In this document: piece after piece, positions 15,023 through 24,298 of the stretch
Layout of the letters: every line of letters starts with the position of its first letter
Numbering within the stretch: position 1 is the first letter of the stretch
Source: an uncultured Verrucomicrobia subdivision 3 bacterium
Lineage (GTDB): Bacteria > Verrucomicrobiota > Verrucomicrobiia > Limisphaerales > UBA11358
Direction of reading: 5' to 3'
NCBI GenBank assembly: GCA_903889895.1
Contig: CAISYZ010000236.1
Location: 1-38,199, forward strand
DNA length: 38,199 bases
Translations under genes and position numbers: made by a program
Notes under the pieces: model-generated
What the model was told of the DNA's origin: nothing
The model's input: the letters and a program-made list of their open reading frames with translations, nothing else
The model's database searches: none

Positions 15023-16975
15023 TTATATTCGTTGAGCCGGGTTCAGCTGCACCAGATACCACGATTCGTATTTCGGAGCGGAGTGGGCGTCAAGCATTAC
15101 ATTGCGGGGATAGGTGAAAACAATTTTGCCGCCGACAAGGTCCAGCCAGGTTTTGAGGTCGGTCTGATAACGCTCCATCAGCCCGCGCTCCGTGACCACG
15201 GCGTATTTCAAATCCGCCGGCGGGAGACTACCACTGGCCAACGGCAGGCCCAGTTCAACGATTGTCCGGCGGCCGAAGGGACGAAACAAGCCGTAAGGCG
15301 TATCATGAAAACCGGCGGCATAACCCAAATGCGTAGCGTCCGGCGGCAACTGGTCGCGCAGAGGCGCCAGGTCATCGCGCAAGCCGGCCCAAAAATCATA
15401 TTGATCGGCAATCTTGCCGACCGCCGCACTGCCGGTCAAGTGAGCGAGGGTTCGCGCCGGCACCAGCGGGCGCGTGGGCGTCAAAATAATCACCGGAATC
15501 ACCATGACCGCCGCACCGCCCGCCAGCACGCCAAAAACTTTTTTGCGTTCCAGCACCGCCGCTGGCGGGCAACGGAGCAGCGCAACGAGCAGCAGCGGAT
15601 AATACGCCGCCGCAATGCGGGGCGAATGGTCGGAGCCGAGCTTGGCGAGATACACCGCAAACGCCAGCCACGTCAGCCACGGCATGAGCCGCCACGCCCA
15701 GGGCAGCGAAATAGCGGCCGATGGGGAAGTGCCAGGTTTTAATAGGATGAGTCCGGCGAGCAACAGGGCGAGATAAATTGCGAGACCGAAACCCAGCCCT
15801 GCCGGGCCTTCGTAAGCCATTTCGCCAAAATGAACCCCCATGAACTCCAGATGCGCCTGCCCCAACCGATGAACCAAGGAGCTATGATTGAAGCCGGCCA
15901 GCAGCTCGTTGATATGCTGGCTGCCGGGCAAATAAGGCGGCTGCAAGGCATCCTTGGCAAACAAAATCACATTGGCCGCCGCCGCCCCGACCGCGCCATG
16001 GGTTTTGTTGCCCCATTGATCCACCGGGTCGCCCATCCAGTCGCCCGTGTTTTCCCAAGATAAAAAAGCCAACGGCAAAAACGAGCACCCAACGGCCAGC
16101 AGACCCACGAAAATAATTTTCCAGTTGAACCATGACACACGCGCCAGCACGGGCAGCAAAAGCACGCCCAACGGCAAGAGCAAAGGCAGATTGGAAACTT
16201 TCGCCCCCGTGAGCAACGCCGCCGCCAGCAGGGCAAACCAGAGTCCATCATGGCGGCGGGAATGATACGCGAACGCGGCAAAACCAATGGCCGCGAGCAG
16301 ATAGTTCACCGCGTAGCCGTCATTTTGCAGGCCGCTGGATTGAAGCGCATAACAATAGCCGGACGGCAGCAGCCACATCCAACGCCGCGCGCTCCGGCCG
16401 TTCACACCAAGGGCGCGAAAGGCCAGAAACACCAGCCCCGGCATGAGCACCAACGGCAGCCAGTTCAACAGGAACAAGCAGCGGTCGCTGTGCGTCAATT
16501 CGATGACCGGCAACAACTGCCATTCAAAACCGGCGCTGCTGAAATCCAGCCGGTGATCCAGCGTGCCGATCCAATACCAGTGATGCGCCGACCACCAGTA
16601 AAGCAGGCGCGGCAGCCGGTAAGTCGCAGCATCGAAGCTCCACGGGTGGGGATTCACCAGCGCGGCCAGCAGCGACAAACCGACAATGAGCAGATAAATC
16701 AACGGCAGCGGCCGGAGAAAGCGGCGACGCCACTTGGTAAAGTTGACAGAGTTCCCGCGCGCTGAAGCTGTGGCCTTAAGCCAGAAATAAATTGCCACCA
16801 GCAATACCGGCAGCACCGCCAGGTGCCCCCAGCCGGAAAGCTGGCTGACCGCCGACAATCCCCAGCCGGAAAGTGAACACCACGCCGACCACAACAACCA
16901 ACAGCCAGCCAACCGCAAGGCCAGCGGCAGGGCGCGATGATGGGACTGGTCAATGGACACGAAAAAAGTTAGCAA
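15023..16975 (-). CDS. Large GT-C-type membrane glycosyltransferase-like protein
   Basis: A 650-residue protein with about a dozen hydrophobic segments and a periplasm-like C-terminal domain (about 520-650). After the second membrane segment comes SFDAATYRLPRLLYWWSAHH (about 114-133). The Asp and YRLPR motif is also in the paralogue at 20818-22689 (YDALAYRLPRVLNW) and is in the position of the catalytic acidic loop of GT-C enzymes such as the GT39 family. It may use a polyprenyl-phosphate sugar made by the adjacent GT2. No acceptor can be predicted. It begins the minus-strand run, divergent from the GMC gene at 17102, so the 126 bases between probably hold both promoters, although I could not pick clear boxes. 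Confidence 0.7.
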   Translation of the reverse strand: MLTFFVSIDQSHHRALPLALRLAGCWLLWSAWCSLSGWGLSAVSQLSGWGHLAVLPVLLVAIYFWLKATASARGNSVNFTKWRRRFLRPLPLIYLLIVGLSLLAALVNPHPWSFDAATYRLPRLLYWWSAHHWYWIGTLDHRLDFSSAGFEWQLLPVIELTHSDRCLFLLNWLPLVLMPGLVFLAFRALGVNGRSARRWMWLLPSGYCYALQSSGLQNDGYAVNYLLAAIGFAAFAYHSRRHDGLWFALLAAALLTGAKVSNLPLLLPLGVLLLPVLARVSWFNWKIIFVGLLAVGCSFLPLAFLSWENTGDWMGDPVDQWGNKTHGAVGAAAANVILFAKDALQPPYLPGSQHINELLAGFNHSSLVHRLGQAHLEFMGVHFGEMAYEGPAGLGFGLAIYLALLLAGLILLKPGTSPSAAISLPWAWRLMPWLTWLAFAVYLAKLGSDHSPRIAAAYYPLLLVALLRCPPAAVLERKKVFGVLAGGAAVMVIPVIILTPTRPLVPARTLAHLTGSAAVGKIADQYDFWAGLRDDLAPLRDQLPPDATHLGYAAGFHDTPYGLFRPFGRRTIVELGLPLASGSLPPADLKYAVVTERGLMERYQTDLKTWLDLVGGKIVFTYPRNVMLDAHSAPKYESWYLVQLNPAQRI

Positions 16976-17101
16976 CTGCGAAGGCGAATTAAAGCCTAAT
17001 GTTCAGCGGGTGCCCCCAGCCAGACACGCCATAGGTCTTTCAAGAAAAGATTGTCCATCCGCGCCGGTTGACGGATGATTCTGCCGATATTGACTCCTCG
17101 G

Positions 17102-18712
17102 ATGACTGACGCCCGCGAAACCAATCTGCCTCACTACGTCATCGGCTCCGGCCCGGCCGGCGTGGCGTGCGCCCATGCCCTGTTGCAACGCGGCGCGCGC
17201 GTGGTGCTGCTGGACGGCGGCTTGGCGCTGGAACCCGACCGCGCCAAGCTCGCGGCGCAGCTGGGCGCACAACCGCCGCAAAACTGGACGGCAGCGCAGC
17301 TTCAAGATTTCAAGGCCGGCATGACCGCCGGGGCCAAGGGCATTCCGCTCAAGCTGGCCTACGGCTCGGACTATTCCTACCGCGAAACCGATTTGCACCT
17401 GCCGGCGGATTATCCGGGCGTGGCGCTGCGACCTTCGCTGGGGCGCGGCGGTTTCAGTGCCGTGTGGGGCGCGGCGATGATGGCCTATTCCGACAAGGAC
17501 ACCGCCGACTGGCCGGTGCGCAGCCGCGATCTGGCGGAACATTATGCGGCGGTGGCCAAGTTGACCGGCCTGTCCGCCGTGCGCGATGATTTGGATAAAA
17601 TATTTCCGCTCCACGCGGAACCGACCGCGGCACTGGCCTTGAGCCAGCAGGCGAACATTCTGCACACGCGCCTCGAAAAAAATCGCGCGGCGCTCTCGGC
17701 GGCGGGCATCCATTTCGGGCGGGCACGGACCGCCGTCCGCGCGGGCGAAAACGGCTGTGTCTATTGCGGTCTGTGCATGTATGGCTGCCCTTACGGCTTC
17801 ATCTACAATTCCGAGCAGACGCTGCGGGAGTTGCAAAAAAATTCAAACTTCACCTACCGCCCCGACGTCATCGTCACCGGCCTGCGGGAAACCGGCGAAC
17901 GCGCCGTCATCACCGGCTATGACCGCACGCGCCGAGCGCCGCTGGAATTTTCCGCAAACCGCGTGTATCTCGGGGCCGGCGTGGTGGCCACGGCGAAAAT
18001 CGTTTTGCAATCGCTCGGTATTTACGACCGGCCGGTGCGGTTGAAGGACAGCCAGTATTATTTGTTTCCGCTGCTGCTCACGCGCAGCGGCGGGGATGTG
18101 ACGAACGAGGCGCTGCACACGTTAAGCCAGTTGTTCGTGGAAATTTTTGACGAACGCGTCACGCCGCGCTCGGTGCATCTGCAAATTTACAGCTACAACG
18201 ACCTCGTTGGTCAAGCCGTGCGGCAATCGTTTGGGCCGCTCGCGAAAGTGCTGGAGCCGTTCGCGCGCGGGCTGGAAAAACGCCTGCTCATCGTGCAGGG
18301 CTACCTGCATTCCGACCAATCGTCGCAAATTGCCGTCACGCTGAAAAAAGGAAATCCCGACCGGCTGCAATTATCCCCCGAGCTGAATCCCGAAGTGCGC
18401 CCGGCTATCCGCCGCGTGCTGCGCAAGCTCACGCGGCACGGGCGACAGTTCGGTGCATGGCCACTTGCGCCGATGTTGCAGGTGGCCGAGCCCGGTCGCG
18501 GTTTCCACAACGGCAGTTCGTTTCCCATGCGCGAAAATCCGGGCGAACTGGAAACGGACACGCAGGGCCGGTTGCGCGGCTGGCGGCGCATTCATCTCGT
18601 GGATGCATCCGTGTTGCCGGACATTCCCGCGACGCAAATCACTTTTTCCGTGATGGCCAACGCGCATCGCATCGGTTGGCACACGGCCAACCAGCCGGTT
18701 TCCGAACCATGA
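17102..18712 (+). CDS. GMC-family FAD oxidoreductase
   Basis: A 536-residue flavoprotein. The dinucleotide-binding motif HYVIGSGPAGVACAHALLQ is at the N-terminus, followed by VVLLDGG. RGGFSAVWGAAMM fits the FAD-attachment region of GMC enzymes, and the C-terminal block HNGSSFPMRE to HLVDASVLPDIPATQITF is the GMC C-terminal signature with the active-site His. A Cys cluster, CVYCGLCMYGCPYG (about 219-232), is unusual for simple alcohol oxidases and may bind metal or form disulfides. The substrate is unknown; sugar or lipid alcohol oxidation would fit the neighbours. The frame is open from 17075, but ATG at 17102 begins just before the first strand. Its stop overlaps the next gene's ATG (ATGA), so the two are coupled. 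Confidence 0.85.
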   Translation: MTDARETNLPHYVIGSGPAGVACAHALLQRGARVVLLDGGLALEPDRAKLAAQLGAQPPQNWTAAQLQDFKAGMTAGAKGIPLKLAYGSDYSYRETDLHLPADYPGVALRPSLGRGGFSAVWGAAMMAYSDKDTADWPVRSRDLAEHYAAVAKLTGLSAVRDDLDKIFPLHAEPTAALALSQQANILHTRLEKNRAALSAAGIHFGRARTAVRAGENGCVYCGLCMYGCPYGFIYNSEQTLRELQKNSNFTYRPDVIVTGLRETGERAVITGYDRTRRAPLEFSANRVYLGAGVVATAKIVLQSLGIYDRPVRLKDSQYYLFPLLLTRSGGDVTNEALHTLSQLFVEIFDERVTPRSVHLQIYSYNDLVGQAVRQSFGPLAKVLEPFARGLEKRLLIVQGYLHSDQSSQIAVTLKKGNPDRLQLSPELNPEVRPAIRRVLRKLTRHGRQFGAWPLAPMLQVAEPGRGFHNGSSFPMRENPGELETDTQGRLRGWRRIHLVDASVLPDIPATQITFSVMANAHRIGWHTANQPVSEP

Positions 18713-19572
18713 AAAAAATCTGCGCCATCACCGGCAGCAACGGCTACGTCGGCGGCTGCGTCAAAAATTATTTCGCCGCGCTCGGCTGGGAAATCCGCGA
18801 ACTCACGCGCCGGCCGGAACCGGGCAGCCATGCCGAGGCCTTTCAGCTCGGCGCGGACGTCGCGCCGGCGGCGCTCGCGGGCGCGACGGCGCTGGTCCAT
18901 TGCGCGTATGATTTCCGGCCGCTCACCCAAAAGGAAATCCACGCGGTCAACGTGGCCGGCACGGAAAAATTATTTTCAGCCGCCCGGGCGGCGGGCGTGG
19001 GGAAAATTATCTGCGTTTCCACCATCAGCGCGTTCGCCGGCTGTCGTTCGCTTTACGGCCAGGCGAAATTGGAAATTGAAAAAATCGCGCTCGCCCACGG
19101 CGCGCAGGTCATCCGACCGGGACTGGTCTATGGCGACGGGCCGGGCGGGATGTTCGGCAAACTGACGGCGCAGGTGCGGAAGTCATCGCGCATCCCGCTC
19201 ATCGGTGACGGCTCGCAAATCCAGTTTCTCGTGCATCAGGAGGATTTGTGCGTGTTCGTGGAACGCTGTGCCAACGGCGAGGTGGTATTTTCCGGCAAAA
19301 TTTTGACGGCGGCGAATGCGCAACCGTGGCCGTTCAAGGAACTGCTCCGGGCCATCGCGCACGGCCAGGGCAGGGAAATCAAATTCATCCCGCTGCCGTG
19401 GCGCTGCGTCTGGGCGGGTTTGAAAACGGCGGAGGTGTGCGGGCTGCGGCTGAATTTCCGCAGCGACAGCCTGGTGAGTTTGATGCACCAAAATCCCGCG
19501 CCGGATTTTTCGGCGAATGCCGCTGTGGGATTGATTTGCCGGCCGTTGGAAATCGGCAAACGGCAAATCTAA
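18709..19572 (+). CDS. NAD-dependent epimerase/dehydratase family protein
   Basis: A 287-residue extended-SDR protein. The cofactor motif is AITGSNGYVGG (6-16), the Ser/Thr segment is VSTISAFAG and the catalytic Tyr-Lys pair is in LYGQAKLEIEK. The pattern IRPGLVYGDGPGGMFGKL is typical of sugar-nucleotide epimerases and 3-beta-hydroxysteroid-like enzymes. It may reduce or epimerise the product of the GMC oxidoreductase, to whose gene it is fused by an ATGA overlap. The upstream part of the open frame (from 18457) is the shadow of the GMC gene, so ATG 18709 is the start. It ends six bases from the convergent GT2 gene at 19579, with no visible terminator between. Confidence 0.85.
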   Translation: MKKICAITGSNGYVGGCVKNYFAALGWEIRELTRRPEPGSHAEAFQLGADVAPAALAGATALVHCAYDFRPLTQKEIHAVNVAGTEKLFSAARAAGVGKIICVSTISAFAGCRSLYGQAKLEIEKIALAHGAQVIRPGLVYGDGPGGMFGKLTAQVRKSSRIPLIGDGSQIQFLVHQEDLCVFVERCANGEVVFSGKILTAANAQPWPFKELLRAIAHGQGREIKFIPLPWRCVWAGLKTAEVCGLRLNFRSDSLVSLMHQNPAPDFSANAAVGLICRPLEIGKRQI

Positions 19573-19578
19573 ACCGAT

Positions 19579-20769
19579 TTAGTTCGTCGCCGGTGGCTGG
19601 CGCTTAACGGTCTTCAAACCCAGCACGCTCATAAAAAAACTGGAGAAGACGGACTGGATGCCGAGCAGAATCAGCGTGGCCGCCGGGATGAGCCGGCGCA
19701 GATTTTCCTCGGTGGACGGCAGCAGCCCGAAGTTCGCCTGTTGCCACAGCCACAACGCCCGCGCGAACATCACGAGTCCCGCGAGCAAAATCAGCAAGCC
19801 GGCGACAATGCCTTTTTCCAGCGTGAAAGTTTTGAAAACGCGTGACAGCTTGGGGTCTTCCGGCAGCAGCCCTTCGGCGATGGCAAAAACTTTCGTGAAA
19901 AATGCGAACGCCACCAGTTGAAAGCCAACAACGACGCTCATGCACGCCATCATCAGCGTGCCGACGTTTAATTGGATGCCGCCGAGTTGGATGTCCTGCA
20001 CCGCGAGTGCGGCGGAAAAAATAATTCCCAACGCGGTCAAAAAAATTCCCGGCACGAGAAACAGCCAGCGCGGCGAATAAATGAGCATGAACCGCAGATG
20101 CCGCCAGCCGTCGCGCCACGGTTTCAAATGCGGCGGCCGGGAGCGGCCGTCCTGGTGCAGCGTGATGGGCACCTCGGAAATCTTCAGTTTTTTCAGCGTG
20201 CCCTTGATGGCCATCTCCGACGCAAACTCCATGCCGGTGGTCTGCAATTCCATTTTGTAATACGCCGTCTTGGTGAAGCCGCGCAGGCCGGAATGAAAAT
20301 CGTGCGCGGGGCATTTAAAAAAAATCCGCCCAATGGTCGTGAGCACGGGATTGCCAATCCAGCGGTTTTTCCACGGCATCGCGCCGGGCATGATGGTGCC
20401 GCCACCCACCGGCAGCCGGCAGCCCATGATCAACTCGTCGCCATGCTTGAATTTTTCGACGAACCGGTCGGCCTCGGCAAAATCGTAGCTGTCATCGGCG
20501 TCGCCCATGAGAATCCATTCGCCACGCGCGGCCTCGATGCCGCCGCGCAGGGCGTTGCCGTAGCCTTTTTCCTTCACGGCCACGACGCGCGCGCCAAGTT
20601 TTTCCGCGATGGCTTGCGAACCGTCAGTGCTGCCGTTATCGGCAATGAGGATTTCGCCCGCGACGCCGGCGCGCTCGATGCCGCGCTTGGCTTTTTCAAT
20701 GCAGCGCGCAATCGTCTCCGCCTCGTTGAGGCACGGCATGAGAATCGTAAGTTCGACGTTCTGGCTCAT
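19579..20769 (-). CDS. Family 2 glycosyltransferase with four membrane segments
   Basis: A 396-residue GT2 enzyme. The catalytic domain (1-235) has LTILMPCLNEAETIARCIEK, LIADNGSTDGSQAIAE and the metal-binding GDADDSYDFAEA (about 91-102). Later motifs HDFHSGLRGFTK and LQTTGMEFASEM are typical of polyprenyl-phosphate glucosyl or mannosyl transferases. About four hydrophobic segments (240-385) anchor it. It probably makes a polyprenyl-phosphate sugar in the inner membrane. It is followed, on the same strand, by nothing; upstream is the GT-C-type protein at 20818-22689, 48 bases away, repeating the GT2 plus GT-C pair at 14095-16975. The paralogy is distant, since the membrane region here is longer. 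Confidence 0.88.
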   Translation of the reverse strand: MSQNVELTILMPCLNEAETIARCIEKAKRGIERAGVAGEILIADNGSTDGSQAIAEKLGARVVAVKEKGYGNALRGGIEAARGEWILMGDADDSYDFAEADRFVEKFKHGDELIMGCRLPVGGGTIMPGAMPWKNRWIGNPVLTTIGRIFFKCPAHDFHSGLRGFTKTAYYKMELQTTGMEFASEMAIKGTLKKLKISEVPITLHQDGRSRPPHLKPWRDGWRHLRFMLIYSPRWLFLVPGIFLTALGIIFSAALAVQDIQLGGIQLNVGTLMMACMSVVVGFQLVAFAFFTKVFAIAEGLLPEDPKLSRVFKTFTLEKGIVAGLLILLAGLVMFARALWLWQQANFGLLPSTEENLRRLIPAATLILLGIQSVFSSFFMSVLGLKTVKRQPPATN

Positions 20770-20817
20770 GTGGAAAGCAGGTTAAACATTTTGCGGCGCG
20801 CTTGGCGAGAACGGGTT

Positions 20818-22689
20818 TTAACGCAGCCGCACCAAAAGCCAGTCCGACGCCGGATCAGCGGCGCGCAGGCGCAGGGAAATGGTCTGCGCCACCTCGGCGT
20901 TCATTTGTGTGAGCCACTGCGCGGGCGAGGTTCGAAAAAAAGTTTCAAAGCCGTCGGGGTTCACCAAAATGTATTCGATGCCCTGCGCCTTCAAATCCGC
21001 CGCCCGGTCGCCGGGACAAACGTGAACAATCCGGCGCGCGCCAAACGGCTGCCACAGCGAAGTCTCCGGTTTGTCGAAGGCAACATAACCGAGCGTTGCC
21101 GTTTCCGCCGGCAAAGCGGCCAGCACCGGCGCGAACGCATTGGCGCGGTCGCGATAAACCAAATACACGTCCTCAATGCGGACAAGCCGCGGATGCGCCG
21201 CTTCGTGCGCGTGAATTTTTTCCAGAACCAAATCACGCGGAAACAATGGCCGCGGTGGCAAAATAATCAGCAAGCCGGCCGCCAGCACGAACACCGCCCC
21301 GGCCAAAACACGCCACCAGCAACGGCGCACGAGGGTTTCGTGGCCGGCCACCCCCAGAAAAAGCGCGAGCGGCAAAATATAATATGCCGCAAACAGCCGG
21401 CCGATGGCGGAGATATTTGATTGCGTCAGCAGCGCGAGAAACGCCAGCGCGCCCGCCCAGCGCACCGCTGCCGGCCAGGAAAATTCAAACGGCGCAATAA
21501 TTTTTCCGCGCCGGACGGCGACCACCATCACGCTGATGCCGAATAAAAAAGTCAGGCCAAAGCCGAAGCCCGCGTGTTCTTCCATTTGCATTTGCGGCAG
21601 CGGAAACCAGCAACCGGGCTTTTCAATGAGCGCCTCCAGCTTGCGCGACAACGCCGGCGGGAGATGATTTTTCGCGAGCCGGTTCCATTCTTCCGCCAGC
21701 GGAAATACCGGCGGCACGGCATTTTGCAACGCGAGCGAAACGACGTTTGCGCCGGTGCGATAAACCACCGCGTGCGGCACCGCGCCGGTCGCCAGCCGCG
21801 CGCCGGACCAGTCGCCGGACATTTTCAAATTGAAATAAATCGTCGGCAACCCCGATGCGCCCACGGCCAGCGCGGCCACCAGCAGCGTCGCGAGCGGGCG
21901 GCGCAACATTATTTTCAGCGACGGCAGCAGCGCGACGAAACACGGCAGCAGCAACGGAATATTATTTGTCTTGGCCGACGTCATCAGCGCGGCAGCGAGA
22001 ATGGACGTGAAAAAAGCCGTGGCGCAGCCGGTGGTCCGGGCGCGCAGGGCAAAGTCCACCGCCGCGAGCGCGAAGACCGCGCCGAACAAATCGTTGCCGA
22101 TGCTGCCGGCCTGCAACAGAAAACCGTAGCCCGTCGGGACCAGCCACATCCAATGCCAGGCGACGCGCGGCCGCACGCCGAGCCGGGTGAAGACGCTGAA
22201 GACCAGCCCCGGCAAAAATAGAAACGAAATGAAGTTGATGAGGAACAGCGGGCGCGTTGATTTCAGGAGCGCAATCACCGGCGCGGAAATCCATTCGATG
22301 CCGCAGGAGCGATTGTTCAGCCGGTCGAAGCTGGTGTGAATCCAGTGCCATTGGCCGGCGGCCAGCCAGTTTAGCACGCGCGGCAAACGATAGGCCAGCG
22401 CGTCATAATTCGTCGGCGCATATAAAATACCGCCGAGAAAAACCAGCGCCGCCAAAATTAAAAATCCCAGCGGGAAGCCGCGCCGGAAGCGGCGGGAAAA
22501 TTTTGGCGGATGCCATTTGGGAAAAATTGCCGCACCGGTTTTTTGTTTCCAAACCAGCAGCGCGGCCAGCCAGAGCGCCAGCGCGACCGCGTAGCCGCCG
22601 GCGTTCAACTCATGCAGCGCCGACAAAACCCAGCCCGCGCAGTTGAGATATGCGCAGAGCCAAATCCAGATGAGCGCCAAGGTCGGCAT
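20818..22689 (-). CDS. GT-C-type membrane glycosyltransferase-like protein
   Basis: A 623-residue integral membrane protein, paralogous to the one at 15023-16975. About a dozen hydrophobic segments are followed by a soluble C-terminal domain (about 500-623). The motif TNYDALAYRLPRVLNWLAAG (about 92-111) matches the same place in the paralogue, as does FHHLG/IEWISAPVIALL-like sequence after it. The Asp in the first extracytoplasmic loop is the expected GT-C catalytic site. It probably transfers a sugar from a lipid carrier, with the neighbouring GT2 supplying the donor. The divergent yajQ gene starts 117 bases upstream, and the gap contains an AT-rich repeat (AAAATCGGAAATCG) like the one inside wzt. 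Confidence 0.7.
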   Translation of the reverse strand: MPTLALIWIWLCAYLNCAGWVLSALHELNAGGYAVALALWLAALLVWKQKTGAAIFPKWHPPKFSRRFRRGFPLGFLILAALVFLGGILYAPTNYDALAYRLPRVLNWLAAGQWHWIHTSFDRLNNRSCGIEWISAPVIALLKSTRPLFLINFISFLFLPGLVFSVFTRLGVRPRVAWHWMWLVPTGYGFLLQAGSIGNDLFGAVFALAAVDFALRARTTGCATAFFTSILAAALMTSAKTNNIPLLLPCFVALLPSLKIMLRRPLATLLVAALAVGASGLPTIYFNLKMSGDWSGARLATGAVPHAVVYRTGANVVSLALQNAVPPVFPLAEEWNRLAKNHLPPALSRKLEALIEKPGCWFPLPQMQMEEHAGFGFGLTFLFGISVMVVAVRRGKIIAPFEFSWPAAVRWAGALAFLALLTQSNISAIGRLFAAYYILPLALFLGVAGHETLVRRCWWRVLAGAVFVLAAGLLIILPPRPLFPRDLVLEKIHAHEAAHPRLVRIEDVYLVYRDRANAFAPVLAALPAETATLGYVAFDKPETSLWQPFGARRIVHVCPGDRAADLKAQGIEYILVNPDGFETFFRTSPAQWLTQMNAEVAQTISLRLRAADPASDWLLVRLR

Positions 22690-22806
22690 TTTGCCGGAGA
22701 GTTTCTACCGGCGGCGGTTTTGAAAGCAATCAAATTGGTTCGCTGATTTAAGGTTTGCGCCCGCGCCCAAAATCGGAAATCGTAAATCAGCAATTAAAAA
22801 TTCAAT

Positions 22807-23292
22807 ATGCCTTCATTCGACATCGTCTCGCAGGTCAACTCGATGGAAATCGAGAACGCCGTCAACCAGGCCAAAAAGGAACTCGCCAACCGCTTTGATT
22901 TCAAGGGCAGCAAGTGGGAAATCATTCTCGAAAAAACGGAAATCAAACTCACCGCCGACAACGAGTTCAAGGTCGCCACGCTGAATGAAATCGTCATCGG
23001 CAAACTCGCCAAGCGCGGCATCTCGATGAAAAGCGTGGAGCAGTGCGACCCGGATGTTTCGCCGCTCGGCCACGCGCGGCAAAGCATCAAGATCAAAAAT
23101 GGCATTGAGAGCTCCGTGGCGAAGGAAATTGCGAGCTTCATCCGCGAGAGCAAACTGAAAGTGACGACCCAGATTCAAGGCGACGAAGTGCGGGTGCAAG
23201 GCAAGAGCCGCGATGATTTGCAGGCGGTCATCGCCGCCGTGCGCACGCATGAATTTCCGGTGGCGGTGCAGTTCGTCAATTTCCGGGATTGA
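22807..23292 (+). CDS. yajQ: YajQ-family nucleotide-binding protein
   Basis: A 161-residue protein of normal length for the YajQ (UPF0234) family. It opens MPSFDIVSQVNSMEIENAVN, has NRFDFKGSKWEI (about 28-39), LAKRGISMKSVE, and ends VRVQGKSRDDLQAVIAAVR followed by VAVQFVNFRD. Some homologues bind cyclic di-GMP and act as effectors; in others nucleotide or RNA binding was reported. It is cytosolic. The gene lies between glycan genes, divergent from a GT-C protein and 32 bases before a GT2 gene on the same strand, so a shared transcript is possible. A link to c-di-GMP control of the envelope genes would be attractive but is speculative. Confidence 0.95.
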   Translation: MPSFDIVSQVNSMEIENAVNQAKKELANRFDFKGSKWEIILEKTEIKLTADNEFKVATLNEIVIGKLAKRGISMKSVEQCDPDVSPLGHARQSIKIKNGIESSVAKEIASFIRESKLKVTTQIQGDEVRVQGKSRDDLQAVIAAVRTHEFPVAVQFVNFRD

Positions 23293-23324
23293 ATTTGCGG
23301 CGGTTTGGCCGTTTCATTTTGACC

Positions 23325-24293
23325 ATGCAGAAAAAAATTTCCGTCATCGTGCCCTGTTTCAACGAGGAAGCGGTGCTGCCGAAGCTGTTTGCGCGGCTCG
23401 GCGCGGTGGCCGCGACGTGGCAGGCTGATTATGAAATCATCTGCGTGGATGACGGCTCGCGGGATCACACCTGGGAAATCTTGCAGGCACAAAACGCGAA
23501 AGACCCACGCTGGCGCGGGCTTTCCTTTGCGCGCAATTTCGGGCACCAGACGGCGGTGAGCGCCGGGCTGCATTTCGCCAGCGGCGACGCGGTGGTGGTG
23601 ATTGATGCGGATTTGCAGGATCCGCCGGAGGAGATTGCCCGGCTGCTGGCCAAATGGCGCGAAGGTTTCGAGGTCGTTTTCGCCACGCGCAAAAAACGGA
23701 AGGACCCGCTGCTGAAAACTTTTCTCGCGTGGGGCTTTTACCGGTTGCTGTCCAAAATGACGCCGCTGCCCATGGCGCGCGATGCGGGTGATTTCTGCCT
23801 GCTCGACAAAAAAGTCGTGGCGGTGATGAAGGCGCTGCCGGAGCGCAACCGCTACCTGCGCGGCCTGCGGACATGGTGCGGCTTCCGGCAGACTTCGGTG
23901 GAATTTGACCGGGCCGAGCGCGCCGCCGGCGAGGCGCAATATACCTTTCGCAAATCCCTCCGGCTGGCGATGGACGGGATGTTTTCGTTTTCCATCATGC
24001 CGCTGCGGCTGGCGACGTGGCTGGGGCTGGCGGTTTCCGCCGCGTGTTTCGTCGGCGTGATGGTGACGCTGCTGGAAAAGATTTTTGCGGAGGAGTTCAC
24101 CAAGCTGGGTTATCCGCCCGGGCCGCACGGCGTCACGACGATGGTGATTTCCATTTTGTTCCTCGGCGGCGTGCAGCTCATCTGCCTGGGCATCCTTGGC
24201 GAATACATCGGGCGCATTTACGAAGAGGTCAAAGGCCGGCCGCTCTGGATTCTACGCGACAGCACCAATGTTGTCCCGCCGGAGAAGTCATAG
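23325..24293 (+). CDS. Family 2 glycosyltransferase (polyprenyl-phosphate sugar type)
   Basis: A 322-residue membrane-anchored GT2 enzyme of the ArnC/GtrB/DPM1-like group. It begins ISVIVPCFNEEAVLPKLFAR, with ICVDDGSRDHTWEI, SFARNFGHQTAVSAGL and VVIDADLQDPPEEI (about 91-104) carrying the metal-binding acidic residues. RNRYLRGLRTWCGFRQ is also typical. Two C-terminal hydrophobic segments (about 228-252 and 266-290) follow. GtrB enzymes move glucose to undecaprenyl phosphate and work with GtrA flippases; a GtrA gene begins six bases after this one. The frame extends upstream to 23289, but ATG 23325 begins at the domain. It would act at the cytoplasmic face of the inner membrane. Confidence 0.92.
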   Translation: MQKKISVIVPCFNEEAVLPKLFARLGAVAATWQADYEIICVDDGSRDHTWEILQAQNAKDPRWRGLSFARNFGHQTAVSAGLHFASGDAVVVIDADLQDPPEEIARLLAKWREGFEVVFATRKKRKDPLLKTFLAWGFYRLLSKMTPLPMARDAGDFCLLDKKVVAVMKALPERNRYLRGLRTWCGFRQTSVEFDRAERAAGEAQYTFRKSLRLAMDGMFSFSIMPLRLATWLGLAVSAACFVGVMVTLLEKIFAEEFTKLGYPPGPHGVTTMVISILFLGGVQLICLGILGEYIGRIYEEVKGRPLWILRDSTNVVPPEKS

Positions 24294-24298
24294 TTTTT

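Noticed and set aside
19972-21420. A 482-codon plus-strand frame opposite the GT2 and GT-C genes
   Set aside because: No family features and a shadow-like composition; the minus strand encodes clear membrane enzymes.
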